Assembly (NCBI GenBank): GCA_934130975.1
Contig: CAKOYU010000021.1
Coordinates: 1-20,318 of the forward strand
Source of the DNA: an uncultured Clostridia bacterium
Lineage (GTDB): Bacteria > Bacillota > Clostridia > TANB77 > CAG-508
Length of the DNA stretch: 20,318 nucleotides
Direction: 5' to 3'
The position numbers and the translations under genes were made by a program. Below the pieces are notes generated by a model. The model had not been told where the DNA came from and ran no database searches. It saw nothing but the letters and a program-made list of their open reading frames with translations. Below are positions 12,949 through 20,227 of the stretch, one piece after another. Position 1 is the stretch's first letter. Every line of letters begins with the position of its first letter.

Positions 12949-14247
12949 TTAATTTTTTTGCAAATTAGTAAATTCTTCGACAATATTAGCTATAGAAATT
13001 TGAGTTTGTGTTTTTTCTATCATGTTTCTAACAGTAATACAATTATTATTTAATTCGTCTTCTCCTAAAATAAATACATATGGAATATGTTCTACATTTG
13101 CATAATCTAAAGCTTTTCTCATTTTTCTATTTTTCATTTCAATTTCTGTTTTATATCCTGCATTTCTTAAAGTTTGAGCAATCTTTAAGCATTCGATTTC
13201 TGTTCCCATTGGAATAATATAAATATCTGTTAATGCTTTTTCTGCAAATTCTTCTCTATCTTTTAGAATTTCATAAATAACATTTAGTCCAAAGCTTACA
13301 CCTACTGCTGGATATTTAGTTCCATTACCTATGAAGTCTGTTATCATTTTATCATAACGACCTCCACCACCTATGCTTGAAGTAATACTTCCATCTTTAA
13401 CATATACTTCAAAAACTGTTCCTGTATAATATTCTTGTCCTCTTGCAAGTGAAGGTGAAAATTGTACATAATCAATCAAGTCTAATTTCTCGATATATTC
13501 TTTTAATGTATTTAATTCATTTATTCCTTCTGTTAAAACTTCGTTTTTACTTTCTATATTTATAAGTTGATTTGCATCCATGTTTAAATGCATAAACAGT
13601 TTTTCTATTTGTTCATCAGTTAACCCTATTTTTGCAAATTCTTTTTCAAGCTCTTGTTTAGTCATTTTTTCGAATTTGTCAATTATAGTTATTGTGTCTG
13701 TAACAAGTTCTTCTGCAATTCCTGCTTCTATGATTATTCCTGACAAGAATTTTCTATTATTATATTTTATAACTATATCTATATTTAAATTTTTGTATGC
13801 TTCTACATATAATGCTACAAATTCAGCTTCAGTTAGTTGTCCTTCTATTCCTACACTATCAACATCACATTGAATAAATTCTCTATCTCTTCCAAGTTTT
13901 ACTGGTCCATTTCTAAATACTTCTCCGATTTCATATCTTTTAAATGGTAATTTTGTGTTTGGATTCATTGCTATGTATTTTGCAAATGGAACTGTTAAGT
14001 CATATCTTAATGCTAAATTTCTATTCCCTTGATCTGTTACTTTGTAAACTTCTTTTAATATGTCATTTTCTTCGTCATATTTTAATGCTAATAAATCATA
14101 ATAACATAATATTGGTGTTTGTAATGGCTTGAATCCATATTTTTCAAATACTTTTTTTAATGTGTCTGATATATAGTTTCTAATATATTGTTCTCTTGGT
14201 GAATAGTCTGCACATCCTTTTACATTTCTTAGTTCTATTTCTTTCAT
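12949..14247 (-). CDS. hisS: Histidyl-tRNA synthetase
   Basis: A 432-residue class II aminoacyl-tRNA synthetase that charges tRNA-His in the cytosol. Visible motifs: RNVKGCADYSPREQ at the start, ALRYDLTVPFAKYIA, motif 2 FKRYEIGEVFRNGPVKLGRDREFIQCDVD, the HisRS-specific 'SLARGQEYYTGTVFEVY' (histidine A region) and motif 3 SIGGGGRYDKMI with AVGVSFGLN. The C-terminal anticodon-binding domain ends ...IEKTQTQISIANIVEEFTNLQKN. I chose the ATG at 14245-14247, preceded by GAGGAAGG; the TTG seven codons earlier overlaps that ribosome binding site. Full length and intact. It has its own promoter and a short leader with no T-box. It is a useful core-genome marker for placing the organism. Confidence 0.95.
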   Translation of the reverse strand: MKEIELRNVKGCADYSPREQYIRNYISDTLKKVFEKYGFKPLQTPILCYYDLLALKYDEENDILKEVYKVTDQGNRNLALRYDLTVPFAKYIAMNPNTKLPFKRYEIGEVFRNGPVKLGRDREFIQCDVDSVGIEGQLTEAEFVALYVEAYKNLNIDIVIKYNNRKFLSGIIIEAGIAEELVTDTITIIDKFEKMTKQELEKEFAKIGLTDEQIEKLFMHLNMDANQLINIESKNEVLTEGINELNTLKEYIEKLDLIDYVQFSPSLARGQEYYTGTVFEVYVKDGSITSSIGGGGRYDKMITDFIGNGTKYPAVGVSFGLNVIYEILKDREEFAEKALTDIYIIPMGTEIECLKIAQTLRNAGYKTEIEMKNRKMRKALDYANVEHIPYVFILGEDELNNNCITVRNMIEKTQTQISIANIVEEFTNLQKN

Positions 14248-14306
14248 ATTTATTTCTTCCTTCCTCAAGGCACAATTTTGCCACTTTTTCTAATTCTGAT
14301 GGAACT

Positions 14307-14335
14307 ATTATATCATTTTAATGATGATAAGTAAA
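14307..14335 (-). promoter_or_regulatory. Sigma-A promoter of hisS
   Basis: TTTACT (14330-14335), 17 bases, TATAAT (14307-14312) on the minus strand, about 60 bases before the start codon. No T-box leader is present. Confidence 0.7.
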
Positions 14336-14364
14336 GAAATATGAACAAATATTTCAAGTAACCT

Positions 14365-14388
14365 AAAAGAGTCCTAATTTTAGGACTC
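14365..14388. terminator. Terminator at the end of the ABC binding-protein gene
   Basis: GAGTCCTA (14369-14376) and TAGGACTC (14381-14388) form an eight-base perfect stem. TTTT follows on the minus strand. The stop codon of the binding-protein gene lies in the loop and arm. Confidence 0.7.
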
Positions 14389-15402
14389 ACTTTTAGAAAC
14401 TTTTTCAGCAAATGAATTATTAATAATTTTGTCATATGGAGCTTTGGTAGTAAGTTCACCAGCCTCTGACATAATTTCTTGCAATTTATCAAATGCAGAT
14501 TCTTTTAATATTGGTGTATCTCTCCAAGCATCAATATCTTTGTATTTTTGAACTGAATTTTGTAAAGAATCTAATGTAGTATCTGGGAAAAACTCTTGAA
14601 TTTTTTCTGCAATTTCTCTTGCGGTATGTTCTTTAACCCATTGTTCCCCTTTATATGTTGCTTTAGTAAATTCTTCAATAGTTTTAGAATTGTTTTTAAT
14701 ATAACTTTTCTTTGCACAATATGCCGTATATGGTACTTCTCCAGCTGCTTCTCCTACTGATGCTACAATATAACCTTTTCCAGCATCTTGTGTCATAGAT
14801 GCTGTTGGTTCAAATAATGTTACATATTCTGCATTTCCGCCTGAAAATGCACCAGCCATCAAATCAAACTTTATGCTATCATCTAATGTTAAATCTGTTT
14901 GTGGATTTAATCCATTTTTCTTTAATACATATTCTAATGTCATATATGGCACTCCACCTTTTCTTCCAGGTATTACAGTTTTACCTTTTAAATCCTGCCA
15001 CGAAAAGTTGTTCGTTTGTTCTTTACTTACCAAAAAAGAACCATCTTTTTGTGTTAATTGAGCAAATACTTCTATATAATCTTCTTTTCCTTCATTATAT
15101 ACATATATTGCCGCTTCTGGTCCACATAGACCTATGTCACTCTGTCCTGCTAATATTGCAGTCATTACTTTATCTGCTCCTTGCCCTGTTGTAATCTCTA
15201 GTTTCAAACCTTCTTGTTCAAAAAATCCATTTGCAATTGCTACATATTGTGGTGCATAAAATACTGAACGAGTAACTTCGTTTAACTGAATAGTTTTTAG
15301 ATTGCCAGTTTCTTCCGCTTTTTTGTTTATTATTTGATACACACCAAATATTGCAACTAAAATAAGTACAATAACCAAGATACTAATTATAATTTTTTTC
15401 AT
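14380..15402 (-). CDS. ABC transporter substrate-binding protein, NMT1/THI5 (SsuA/TauA-like) family
   Basis: A 340-residue extracytoplasmic binding protein. After an N-terminal membrane helix (MKKIIISILVIVLILVAIFGVYQII) comes the family core IQLNEVTRSVFYAPQYVAIANGFFEQEGLKLEI, then GADKVMTAILAGQSDIGLCGPEAAI and KGKTVIPGRKGGVPYMTLEYVLKKNGL. The family binds thiamine precursors, riboflavin, sulfonates or nitrate; the substrate cannot be told here. It has no lipobox cysteine, so it is anchored by the uncleaved helix rather than by lipid. ATG at 15400-15402 follows AAGGAGG; an earlier in-frame ATG overlaps that site. The permease of the same system lies upstream but is broken by an inserted element, and a plus-strand protease gene stands between them. 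Confidence 0.88.
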   Translation of the reverse strand: MKKIIISILVIVLILVAIFGVYQIINKKAEETGNLKTIQLNEVTRSVFYAPQYVAIANGFFEQEGLKLEITTGQGADKVMTAILAGQSDIGLCGPEAAIYVYNEGKEDYIEVFAQLTQKDGSFLVSKEQTNNFSWQDLKGKTVIPGRKGGVPYMTLEYVLKKNGLNPQTDLTLDDSIKFDLMAGAFSGGNAEYVTLFEPTASMTQDAGKGYIVASVGEAAGEVPYTAYCAKKSYIKNNSKTIEEFTKATYKGEQWVKEHTAREIAEKIQEFFPDTTLDSLQNSVQKYKDIDAWRDTPILKESAFDKLQEIMSEAGELTTKAPYDKIINNSFAEKVSKSES

Positions 15403-15471
15403 AATTTTCCTCCTTTTCACTGTATTTTATGAAAATATTGATAAAAAAGTTACTTTTGGCGTAATATTATG

Positions 15472-15500
15472 TTGACCGCAAACGAGAATTGTGATATAAT
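15472..15500 (+). promoter_or_regulatory. Strong sigma-A promoter of the metalloprotease gene
   Basis: TTGACC (15472-15477), a 17-base spacer, then TATAAT (15495-15500) with a TGA extended -10. The ribosome binding site CGGAGG follows closely. Confidence 0.8.
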
Positions 15501-15518
15501 TTTGTCGGAGGTTTTTCT

Positions 15519-16376
15519 ATGAAAAAATTAATAGTAACAATTTTATGTGCTACTTGTTTTATCACATTTGGAGCAACTTTTTCAAATGCTCATAGTCAAA
15601 CTATAGAAAAATATGTTTATGCTCAGGATTGGAGTTATAAAATAAAATGGAAAGATACTACAGATAACTTTGAAGTCAATCTTAATACAGACGAAAGTTT
15701 AACAAATCTTTTACAAATTTGTAAAAATGATTATATCAAATCAGATTTTAAATCACATTATCCTTACTTATCTTGGGATAAATTCGAAAATATAAAAATC
15801 TACAAATCTAATTTATCAGATTCAGAAAGTGTAGCTAAATATGAAAAAAGTACTAATACTATTATAGTTAATACATTGATATTTAATAATTGCGATAATA
15901 ATACTAAACATTTATGCATTTTACATGAACTTGCACATTGTTTAACATCATCAGAATACTCTATTTCTTGTGGCGGATTTAATGAACCAGTTGCTGAACT
16001 TATAACAAATTCGATCTGCGAATCGCAAAACATAGATTTTAATTTTTCTTATAGAAATGTATCAATGATATATATGATAATTTGCAATTGTTATGGATTT
16101 AATGAATCTATACATGATTTTTATTATGGTACATTTATACATAACTTAAATTCAATTACAAATAATCATGGTGAAGATTTAGCATCAATTTTATATTTTA
16201 TGACACATTCTAGTGAAAGAGAAAATCTTCAATTTAGTTATTATGACTTATTGCTTATGGCACAAGATATTGCTATACATGCAAATATAAATACTAATAC
16301 ATCATTGAAAGATTGTTATAATTTACTTGTAATAAATAATGATTATTTTACGCAATTAATTTCAAAATATAATTAA
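15519..16376 (+). CDS. Secreted HExxH zinc metalloprotease-like protein
   Basis: A 285-residue protein with a signal peptide (MKKLIVTILCATCFITFGATFSNAHS) and the zinc motif HELAH at 136-140. Glutamates in GFNEPVAELIT (E156, E160) are candidates for the third ligand, 15-20 residues later, as in gluzincins. Cysteines near the site (C133, C141, C151) might form disulfides. I do not recognise the exact family. It could be a surface protease or a peptidoglycan- or toxin-related hydrolase. It lies on the opposite strand between the ABC permease and binding-protein genes, which are normally adjacent, so it looks like an insertion into that operon. It has its own strong promoter, a GGAGG site and a terminator, so it is a complete single-gene unit. 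Confidence 0.7.
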   Translation: MKKLIVTILCATCFITFGATFSNAHSQTIEKYVYAQDWSYKIKWKDTTDNFEVNLNTDESLTNLLQICKNDYIKSDFKSHYPYLSWDKFENIKIYKSNLSDSESVAKYEKSTNTIIVNTLIFNNCDNNTKHLCILHELAHCLTSSEYSISCGGFNEPVAELITNSICESQNIDFNFSYRNVSMIYMIICNCYGFNESIHDFYYGTFIHNLNSITNNHGEDLASILYFMTHSSERENLQFSYYDLLLMAQDIAIHANINTNTSLKDCYNLLVINNDYFTQLISKYN

Positions 16377-16404
16377 AGAGGCAATTCGTTTATGCCTCTT
16401 TTTA
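16375..16404. terminator. Bidirectional terminator between the metalloprotease and permease genes
   Basis: AAAGAGGCA (16375-16383) and TGCCTCTTT (16393-16401) form a nine-base stem with a T-tract on the plus strand and an A-tract before it, serving both converging genes. Confidence 0.85.
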
Positions 16405-16764
16405 CTTTACTAATTTCTTCTCTAATATAACGATGCTTTCATACATTAAAGCTGCTACACCTGCAAGAATGATAACACTAGTCATAACTAAGTCTAGCTG
16501 GAATACTTGCCCTCCATAAACTATTAAATATCCTAATCCACCTTTAGACACTAAGAATTCCCCTGATATTACCCCAACTAATGAAAGCCCTATATTAACC
16601 TTTAATGTGTTAAAAAATGTTGGTATGTTTGATGGAATTACTATTTTGTTTAATACTTGAATTTTATTTGCATTAAATGTTTTTACCATTTTGATTTTTT
16701 CTTTGTCTGTATGTAAAAATCCATTTAATATATCAAGTATTGTAACTATGAGTGAAATTGCAAA
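16402..16764 (-). pseudogene. ABC transporter permease, 3' part, cut by an inserted element
   Basis: The frame reads FAISLIVTILDILNGFLHTDK, continues KIKMVKTFNANKIQVLNKIVIP and then LSLVGVISGEFLVSKGGLGYLIVYGGQ up to EKKLVK. This is the C-terminal part of an SsuC/TauC/ThiX-type permease, including the EAA loop that docks the ATPase ('VDxxKIKxxKTFxAxKxQxLxKxVIP'). The family is about 250-270 residues, so more than half is missing. The frame runs to about 16764 and then enters the serine-recombinase element; a stop follows at once. The internal ATG at 16687-16689 is not a real start. The 5' part should lie beyond the element, outside the window. The neighbouring binding protein has probably lost its permease unless the element excises. 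Confidence 0.85.
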
Positions 16765-18485
16765 CCTAATCTGCTGACAACATTTTTATCTTTTTTATTG
16801 GCTGTCTCTTCAAACATATCTGAGAACAGCCTTTTATCATTTTGTGATATCCTAGTATTTAAAATGTTTACTTCAACATTTTGACCACTTCCTTGCATAT
16901 CTTCTATTAGTATCCTTAATATATCTTTTTTTGATTTTATATCTAAATAATTAAATGTTTTAAAACAATTATTTATAATATCCAAAATTAATTCTGCCAT
17001 TTTGCTTTCTTCATCTCTAAAATTTTCTTCAGTTTCTTTATTTGTTTTTAATTTAATAAGTTCATCTTCTAATTCTTTATTTTCATGTTTTAACCTTTTT
17101 AATTCCGAATTTATTAAATCTATTACTTCAATATCCATATATTTAAGTTTATCTATTAAGTTTTTCATAGCTTCATTATTTGTTTTTATTTTTTTATTTA
17201 ATTCCTCTACTTTAGTATTCAATTCTATTCTATCTTTTTTTATTGTTAATTTTGAAAGTTCTTGATATACTTCTGATGTCGGAACAAATATTTTTTCTAA
17301 TTTTTTCATCATTAACTCATCAAGAGCTCTTCCATTTATATTCTTACTATGACATCTTATACCTCTGCTTTTCTCTTTTAATTCACATATGTAGTAAAAT
17401 CTTTCTCCTTGTGCAATTTTAGGTCTCATATATGAACCACATTCTGAGCATCTTAATATCCCAGAGAATAAAAAGTCGTGTTTACAATCAGCCCTATATC
17501 TTTTTTCCTTATTTTTTTCTAATAGTTCTTGAATCTTTACCCATACTATGCCTTCTTTAAAGGCTGGCTGATGAAATCCAACTGAAACAATCCAATCTTT
17601 AATATTTCTATCTTTTTTTCCATATCCTATTAATCCGTATTTTCCATCAAAATTAGCTCTATCTCCATCTGCATAAATTGTTACACCATTTTTATTAAAA
17701 TATTCTAATACATCTCTGTCATTTGGTGCATATACTGGATTAACTAATATTCTTCTTAATGTACTTACAGAAAAATCCAAATTATTTTTAGTAGCAATTT
17801 TATTTTTTACAAAATATGCTTCTAATTTTGTTAATGACTTTAATTCCAAAAATTTATAGCCTATCTCTTGTATCAGTTCCAATTCTTCATCTATGCTTAT
17901 AAGTTTAGTTGCTTTTTTCTTCTTTTTTTCTAAGACACTATCTTCACTTTGTTCATATACATCTACAAGTTCTATTCTTTCGGATTTATATCCTGTTGGT
18001 GTTTTTCCTCCTAGCCATCTTCCTGTTTTAGCAAGTTCGATCATATTATCTCTAATTCTTTCTGCAATTACTTCTCTTTCTAATTGAGCAAAAACAGAAG
18101 CAATATACATCATTGCGCGTCCCATAGGTGTTTTGGTGTCGAATTGTTCTTTTATTGAAACAAAGTTAGTTCCTAAATTAGTTATATAATTCATCAAATT
18201 TGAAAAATGAGCTATATTCCTACTAATTCTGTCTAATCTATAACATATAAGTATATCAAATGGTTTTTTATTTTCCTCTGTTAAAAATTCTTTGAATTTA
18301 GGTCTGTCTATATTTCCTCCTGAGAATCCATCATCTTCATAAATTATACTTTCTACATCATACTCACTACTTGGATAATGTTGTGTAATATATTTCATTG
18401 CTATTTCTACTTGATTGCCTACAGAATCACCCTTGTCTGAATATTTAGATTTTCTAGAATATATTGCAATTTTTACTTTTTCCAT
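16746..18485 (-). CDS. Large serine recombinase (integrase) of the second element
   Basis: A 579-residue large serine recombinase that would integrate and excise its element by att-site exchange. The N-terminal resolvase domain has the nucleophile S10 in AIYSRKSKYSDKG, the CYRLDRISRNIAHF arginines and 'GRAMMYIASVFAQLEREVIAERIRDNM'. A recombinase domain, a zinc ribbon (LRCSECGSYM...YYICELKEKSRGIRCHS) and a long coiled coil (about 405-500) follow. All key residues are present. ATG at 18483-18485 after AAGGAG. The gene looks intact, unlike the recombinase in dpaB, and is not closely alike to it. Its last codons (about LQFHS) and TAG lie in DNA that also encodes the permease, so the C-terminus depends on the integration site. 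Confidence 0.92.
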   Translation of the reverse strand: MEKVKIAIYSRKSKYSDKGDSVGNQVEIAMKYITQHYPSSEYDVESIIYEDDGFSGGNIDRPKFKEFLTEENKKPFDILICYRLDRISRNIAHFSNLMNYITNLGTNFVSIKEQFDTKTPMGRAMMYIASVFAQLEREVIAERIRDNMIELAKTGRWLGGKTPTGYKSERIELVDVYEQSEDSVLEKKKKKATKLISIDEELELIQEIGYKFLELKSLTKLEAYFVKNKIATKNNLDFSVSTLRRILVNPVYAPNDRDVLEYFNKNGVTIYADGDRANFDGKYGLIGYGKKDRNIKDWIVSVGFHQPAFKEGIVWVKIQELLEKNKEKRYRADCKHDFLFSGILRCSECGSYMRPKIAQGERFYYICELKEKSRGIRCHSKNINGRALDELMMKKLEKIFVPTSEVYQELSKLTIKKDRIELNTKVEELNKKIKTNNEAMKNLIDKLKYMDIEVIDLINSELKRLKHENKELEDELIKLKTNKETEENFRDEESKMAELILDIINNCFKTFNYLDIKSKKDILRILIEDMQGSGQNVEVNILNTRISQNDKRLFSDMFEETANKKDKNVVSRLGLQFHS

Positions 18486-18511
18486 GAAGAACTCCTTTTT
18501 TGCTTGTAATT

Positions 18512-18685
18512 TTAACTCTGTTCTTCTCTTCTTTCCAGCTCTTTTAGTATTTGTTTTTTAAATTTTTCTTTTTGTTTATAACTAATATCTAATCTTTCGA
18601 TACTAAATTTTATAAATAAAGCTCTAATGAAGGCTAAGTTATGGATACTCTCCTCTCCATAAGATAAATTTATATTAATATCTAT
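18512..18685 (-). CDS. Small ORF before the recombinase, apparent ATA start, 57 aa
   Basis: The frame reads (M)DININLSYGEESIHNLAF, then IRALFIKFSIERLDISYK and ends ELERREEQS. It is helical and charged like a small DNA-binding or recombinase helper protein. It has no ATG, GTG or TTG at its start; ATA at 18683-18685 sits six bases after AGGGGG, exactly where a start is expected. A single ATG-to-ATA change, or real ATA initiation, would explain this. It lies 26 bases before the recombinase, as does a different small basic ORF in the dpaB element. I do not recognise the family. Confidence 0.5.
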   Translation of the reverse strand: MDININLSYGEESIHNLAFIRALFIKFSIERLDISYKQKEKFKKQILKELERREEQS

Positions 18686-18710
18686 TTTAATCCCCCTAGT
18701 TCAATATATG

Positions 18711-18738
18711 ATAATATTAAATTTGTATTACTAGTTAA
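18711..18738 (-). promoter_or_regulatory. Possible promoter of the small ORF and recombinase
   Basis: TTAACT (18733-18738), 16 bases, TATTAT (18711-18716) on the minus strand. Only a partial match to sigma-A consensus. Confidence 0.35.
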
Positions 18739-18770
18739 GTTTTCTACATTATGCTATAATTGTGAATTTT

Positions 18771-18950
18771 TCAATATTTATTGACTTTTATTGTCTTAAT
18801 CGCAAGTTTTATTTGCTCTGTAACATCTGGAATCTGCTTTCTAGCTTTTACATACTCTCTGTAGACTTCATTTAAAATTATTTCTACTGTTACTATATAT
18901 TTTTGAACAACTATGCATAATTGTCTTGTAAAAAATTCCTCTGCATTCAT
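18771..18950 (-). CDS. Hypothetical small protein, 59 aa
   Basis: The ORF encodes MNAEEFFTRQLCIVVQKYIV, then TVEIILNEVYREYVKARKQIP and ends AIKTIKVNKY. It would form two amphipathic helices joined at a proline. No strong ribosome binding site is seen before the ATG, and a stop lies three codons upstream, so the start is fixed but translation may be weak. It follows the P-loop kinase gene by 40 bases in the same direction and may be cotranscribed. I do not recognise it. Confidence 0.45.
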   Translation of the reverse strand: MNAEEFFTRQLCIVVQKYIVTVEIILNEVYREYVKARKQIPDVTEQIKLAIKTIKVNKY

Positions 18951-18990
18951 AATTTTTTACTATGGTATATTTAGTATGTCATTGCCTACT

Positions 18991-19551
18991 TTATAAATTA
19001 AATCTTTCTTTTATTTTTTTGGCTACAATATTAGCAGAAACATTAGTATTATCCATTCTTATATAATTTTTTTCCTTTATTTCATTTTCTTTAGAATTGA
19101 ATCTATATTTTTCCACTGATTTTAACAAGTCATTTTCGCTCCATTCCAAATTTCGTTTGGATGCCTTATTTTCTAATCTATTTTCTGTTTTATTCCTTTT
19201 TAACCTTTCTTCTAAAGTCGATTCCAATTCTAGGATATATATTTCTGCATTATTTTTTCTAAAAATATCTATAAATCTATATATCATATCCCAATCTTCT
19301 TTTGAATCAAAATTCCAAGTTGTTGTAAATATAAGTCCCTCTTGTTCGCTTTTGGCAAATTCCTCAAATATTTGAACTCTAAATTCTTCATTTAGTTTTC
19401 TAAACGAATCTCTACTATAATCAAAAATATTAGTTAATAGTTCTATTGTCATGTGATTATGTAATAATTTTAAGTTCGTAATCTTCACTAGTTCTTGCCC
19501 TACAGTCATTTTTCCAACTGCTTGCGGGCCAGTTATCAATATGAATTTCAT
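18991..19551 (-). CDS. P-loop nucleoside/shikimate-kinase-like protein
   Basis: A 186-residue protein with the Walker A motif GPQAVGKMT at 8-16, then HNHMTIEL (39-46 region), LIFTTTWNF as the Walker-B-like strand, and an Arg-rich lid segment (LEERLKRNKTENRLENKASKRNLEW). This is the layout of small P-loop kinases often annotated only as 'AAA family ATPase' or 'shikimate kinase'. The substrate is unknown; related proteins occur next to acetyltransferases and resistance-like genes. ATG follows GGAG at nine bases. It lies 13 bases after the remains of a GNAT acetyltransferase, so the two were once an operon. It is cargo of the second element. Confidence 0.75.
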   Translation of the reverse strand: MKFILITGPQAVGKMTVGQELVKITNLKLLHNHMTIELLTNIFDYSRDSFRKLNEEFRVQIFEEFAKSEQEGLIFTTTWNFDSKEDWDMIYRFIDIFRKNNAEIYILELESTLEERLKRNKTENRLENKASKRNLEWSENDLLKSVEKYRFNSKENEIKEKNYIRMDNTNVSANIVAKKIKERFNL

Positions 19552-19564
19552 TTATTTGTTTCTC

Positions 19565-19750
19565 CTATCTTTCAAAAAAATATTCTTCACTTTCAAAATT
19601 CCTCTCTTCATCAATACTTCTAAATTGGCCTTTGCTTCTATATTCAAATCCAACTTTACGTATAACATTTTATTATGCTTGATTTTCTTTAGCATATCTA
19701 CATAATTTTTTTATGCCCACCTCATTAATTGTAATTATTTTACAATACTT
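19565..19750 (-). pseudogene. GNAT acetyltransferase remnant
   Basis: A frame without a start reads INEVGIKKLCRYAKENQA, then TAA TAA, then NVIRKVGFEYRSKGQFRSIDEERNF and ESEEYFFER. The pattern 'C-ENxAS-xxVIxKxGFxYxxxGxFxSIDxxRxFxSEEY' is the C-terminal part of GNAT N-acetyltransferases, where the stops stand at the usual Ser position of 'NxAS'. The acetyl-CoA-binding Q/RxxGxG/A part is not found upstream, so the gene is truncated as well as stopped. Confidence 0.5.
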
Positions 19751-19850
19751 TTATGTTTTAATCAATATCTTTGGCTTTAAATATTTCAAATAATTTTTCT
19801 TGAAATATCATATGTACTTTGAATTTTCACCTATATAAAATCTAATAAAT

Positions 19851-19876
19851 GAGCAGTTTGATATATCTCCCTGCTC
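19851..19876 (-). terminator. Weak terminator after the 93-aa gene
   Basis: GAGCAG and CTGCTC pair (extended by AT on each side on the minus strand) around a 14-base loop, followed by TTATT. It lies ten bases beyond the stop codon. The T-tract is poor. Confidence 0.45.
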
Positions 19877-19885
19877 ATCTTTAGC

Positions 19886-20167
19886 TTAAGGATTAATAGT
19901 CTCCTTAAGTGTTTTTAGGTATTGAATATCTTTCTTTGAAAAATGCCTGTTTAGTTTACTCATAAACTCTTCATCTTTTTTCAAAAAGGTATTTTTTTTC
20001 GCTTTTTCAACAGTTTGGGCTAGAAGTGTTTCCTCATCATTATTTATATATGTTATAAGTTCCACCACTAAAACCCAAGCCATAAGCCTGTCACCTTCTC
20101 TTTGTGAAAACTTTCTAAATTCTTTCACATCCCGTTTGGTTATATATTCTCTTGGCACATTTTTCAT
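19886..20167 (-). CDS. Hypothetical protein, 93 aa
   Basis: The protein reads MKNVPREYITKRDVKEFRKF at the start, with GDRLMAWVLVVELITYI in the middle and SKLNRHFSKKDIQYLKTL near the end. It is helical and charged, with one amphipathic or weakly hydrophobic helix but no clear membrane segment. An ideal AGGAGG site precedes the ATG, and a good sigma-A promoter lies upstream, so it is surely expressed. I do not recognise a family. It is cargo of the second element and could be a regulator or an antitoxin-like small protein; nothing in the sequence decides. Confidence 0.65.
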   Translation of the reverse strand: MKNVPREYITKRDVKEFRKFSQREGDRLMAWVLVVELITYINNDEETLLAQTVEKAKKNTFLKKDEEFMSKLNRHFSKKDIQYLKTLKETINP

Positions 20168-20198
20168 AATGTATACCTCCTATTTATAATATCATTAT

Positions 20199-20227
20199 AT
20201 TATACTACTTTTTTCTCTATTTTTCAA
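20199..20227 (-). promoter_or_regulatory. Sigma-A promoter of the 93-aa gene
   Basis: TTGAAA (20222-20227), a 17-base spacer, then TATAAT (20199-20204) on the minus strand. The last 36 bases of the window also carry CTTTGAT and ATCAAAG as short inverted arms, of unknown meaning. Confidence 0.75.

Noticed and set aside
14248..14268. TTG start giving hisS seven extra residues
   Set aside because: The codons overlap the GAGGAAGG ribosome binding site of the ATG at 14245-14247, and HisRS proteins begin close to that ATG.
16402..16689. Independent 95-aa membrane protein
   Set aside because: The frame continues upstream with permease sequence to about 16764, so it is a piece of an ABC permease and not a gene with its own start.
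19555..19700. 47-codon ORF beginning MLKKIKHNK overlapping the GNAT remnant
   Set aside because: It has no good ribosome binding site, and the other frame has clear GNAT-type sequence, so this is a shadow frame.
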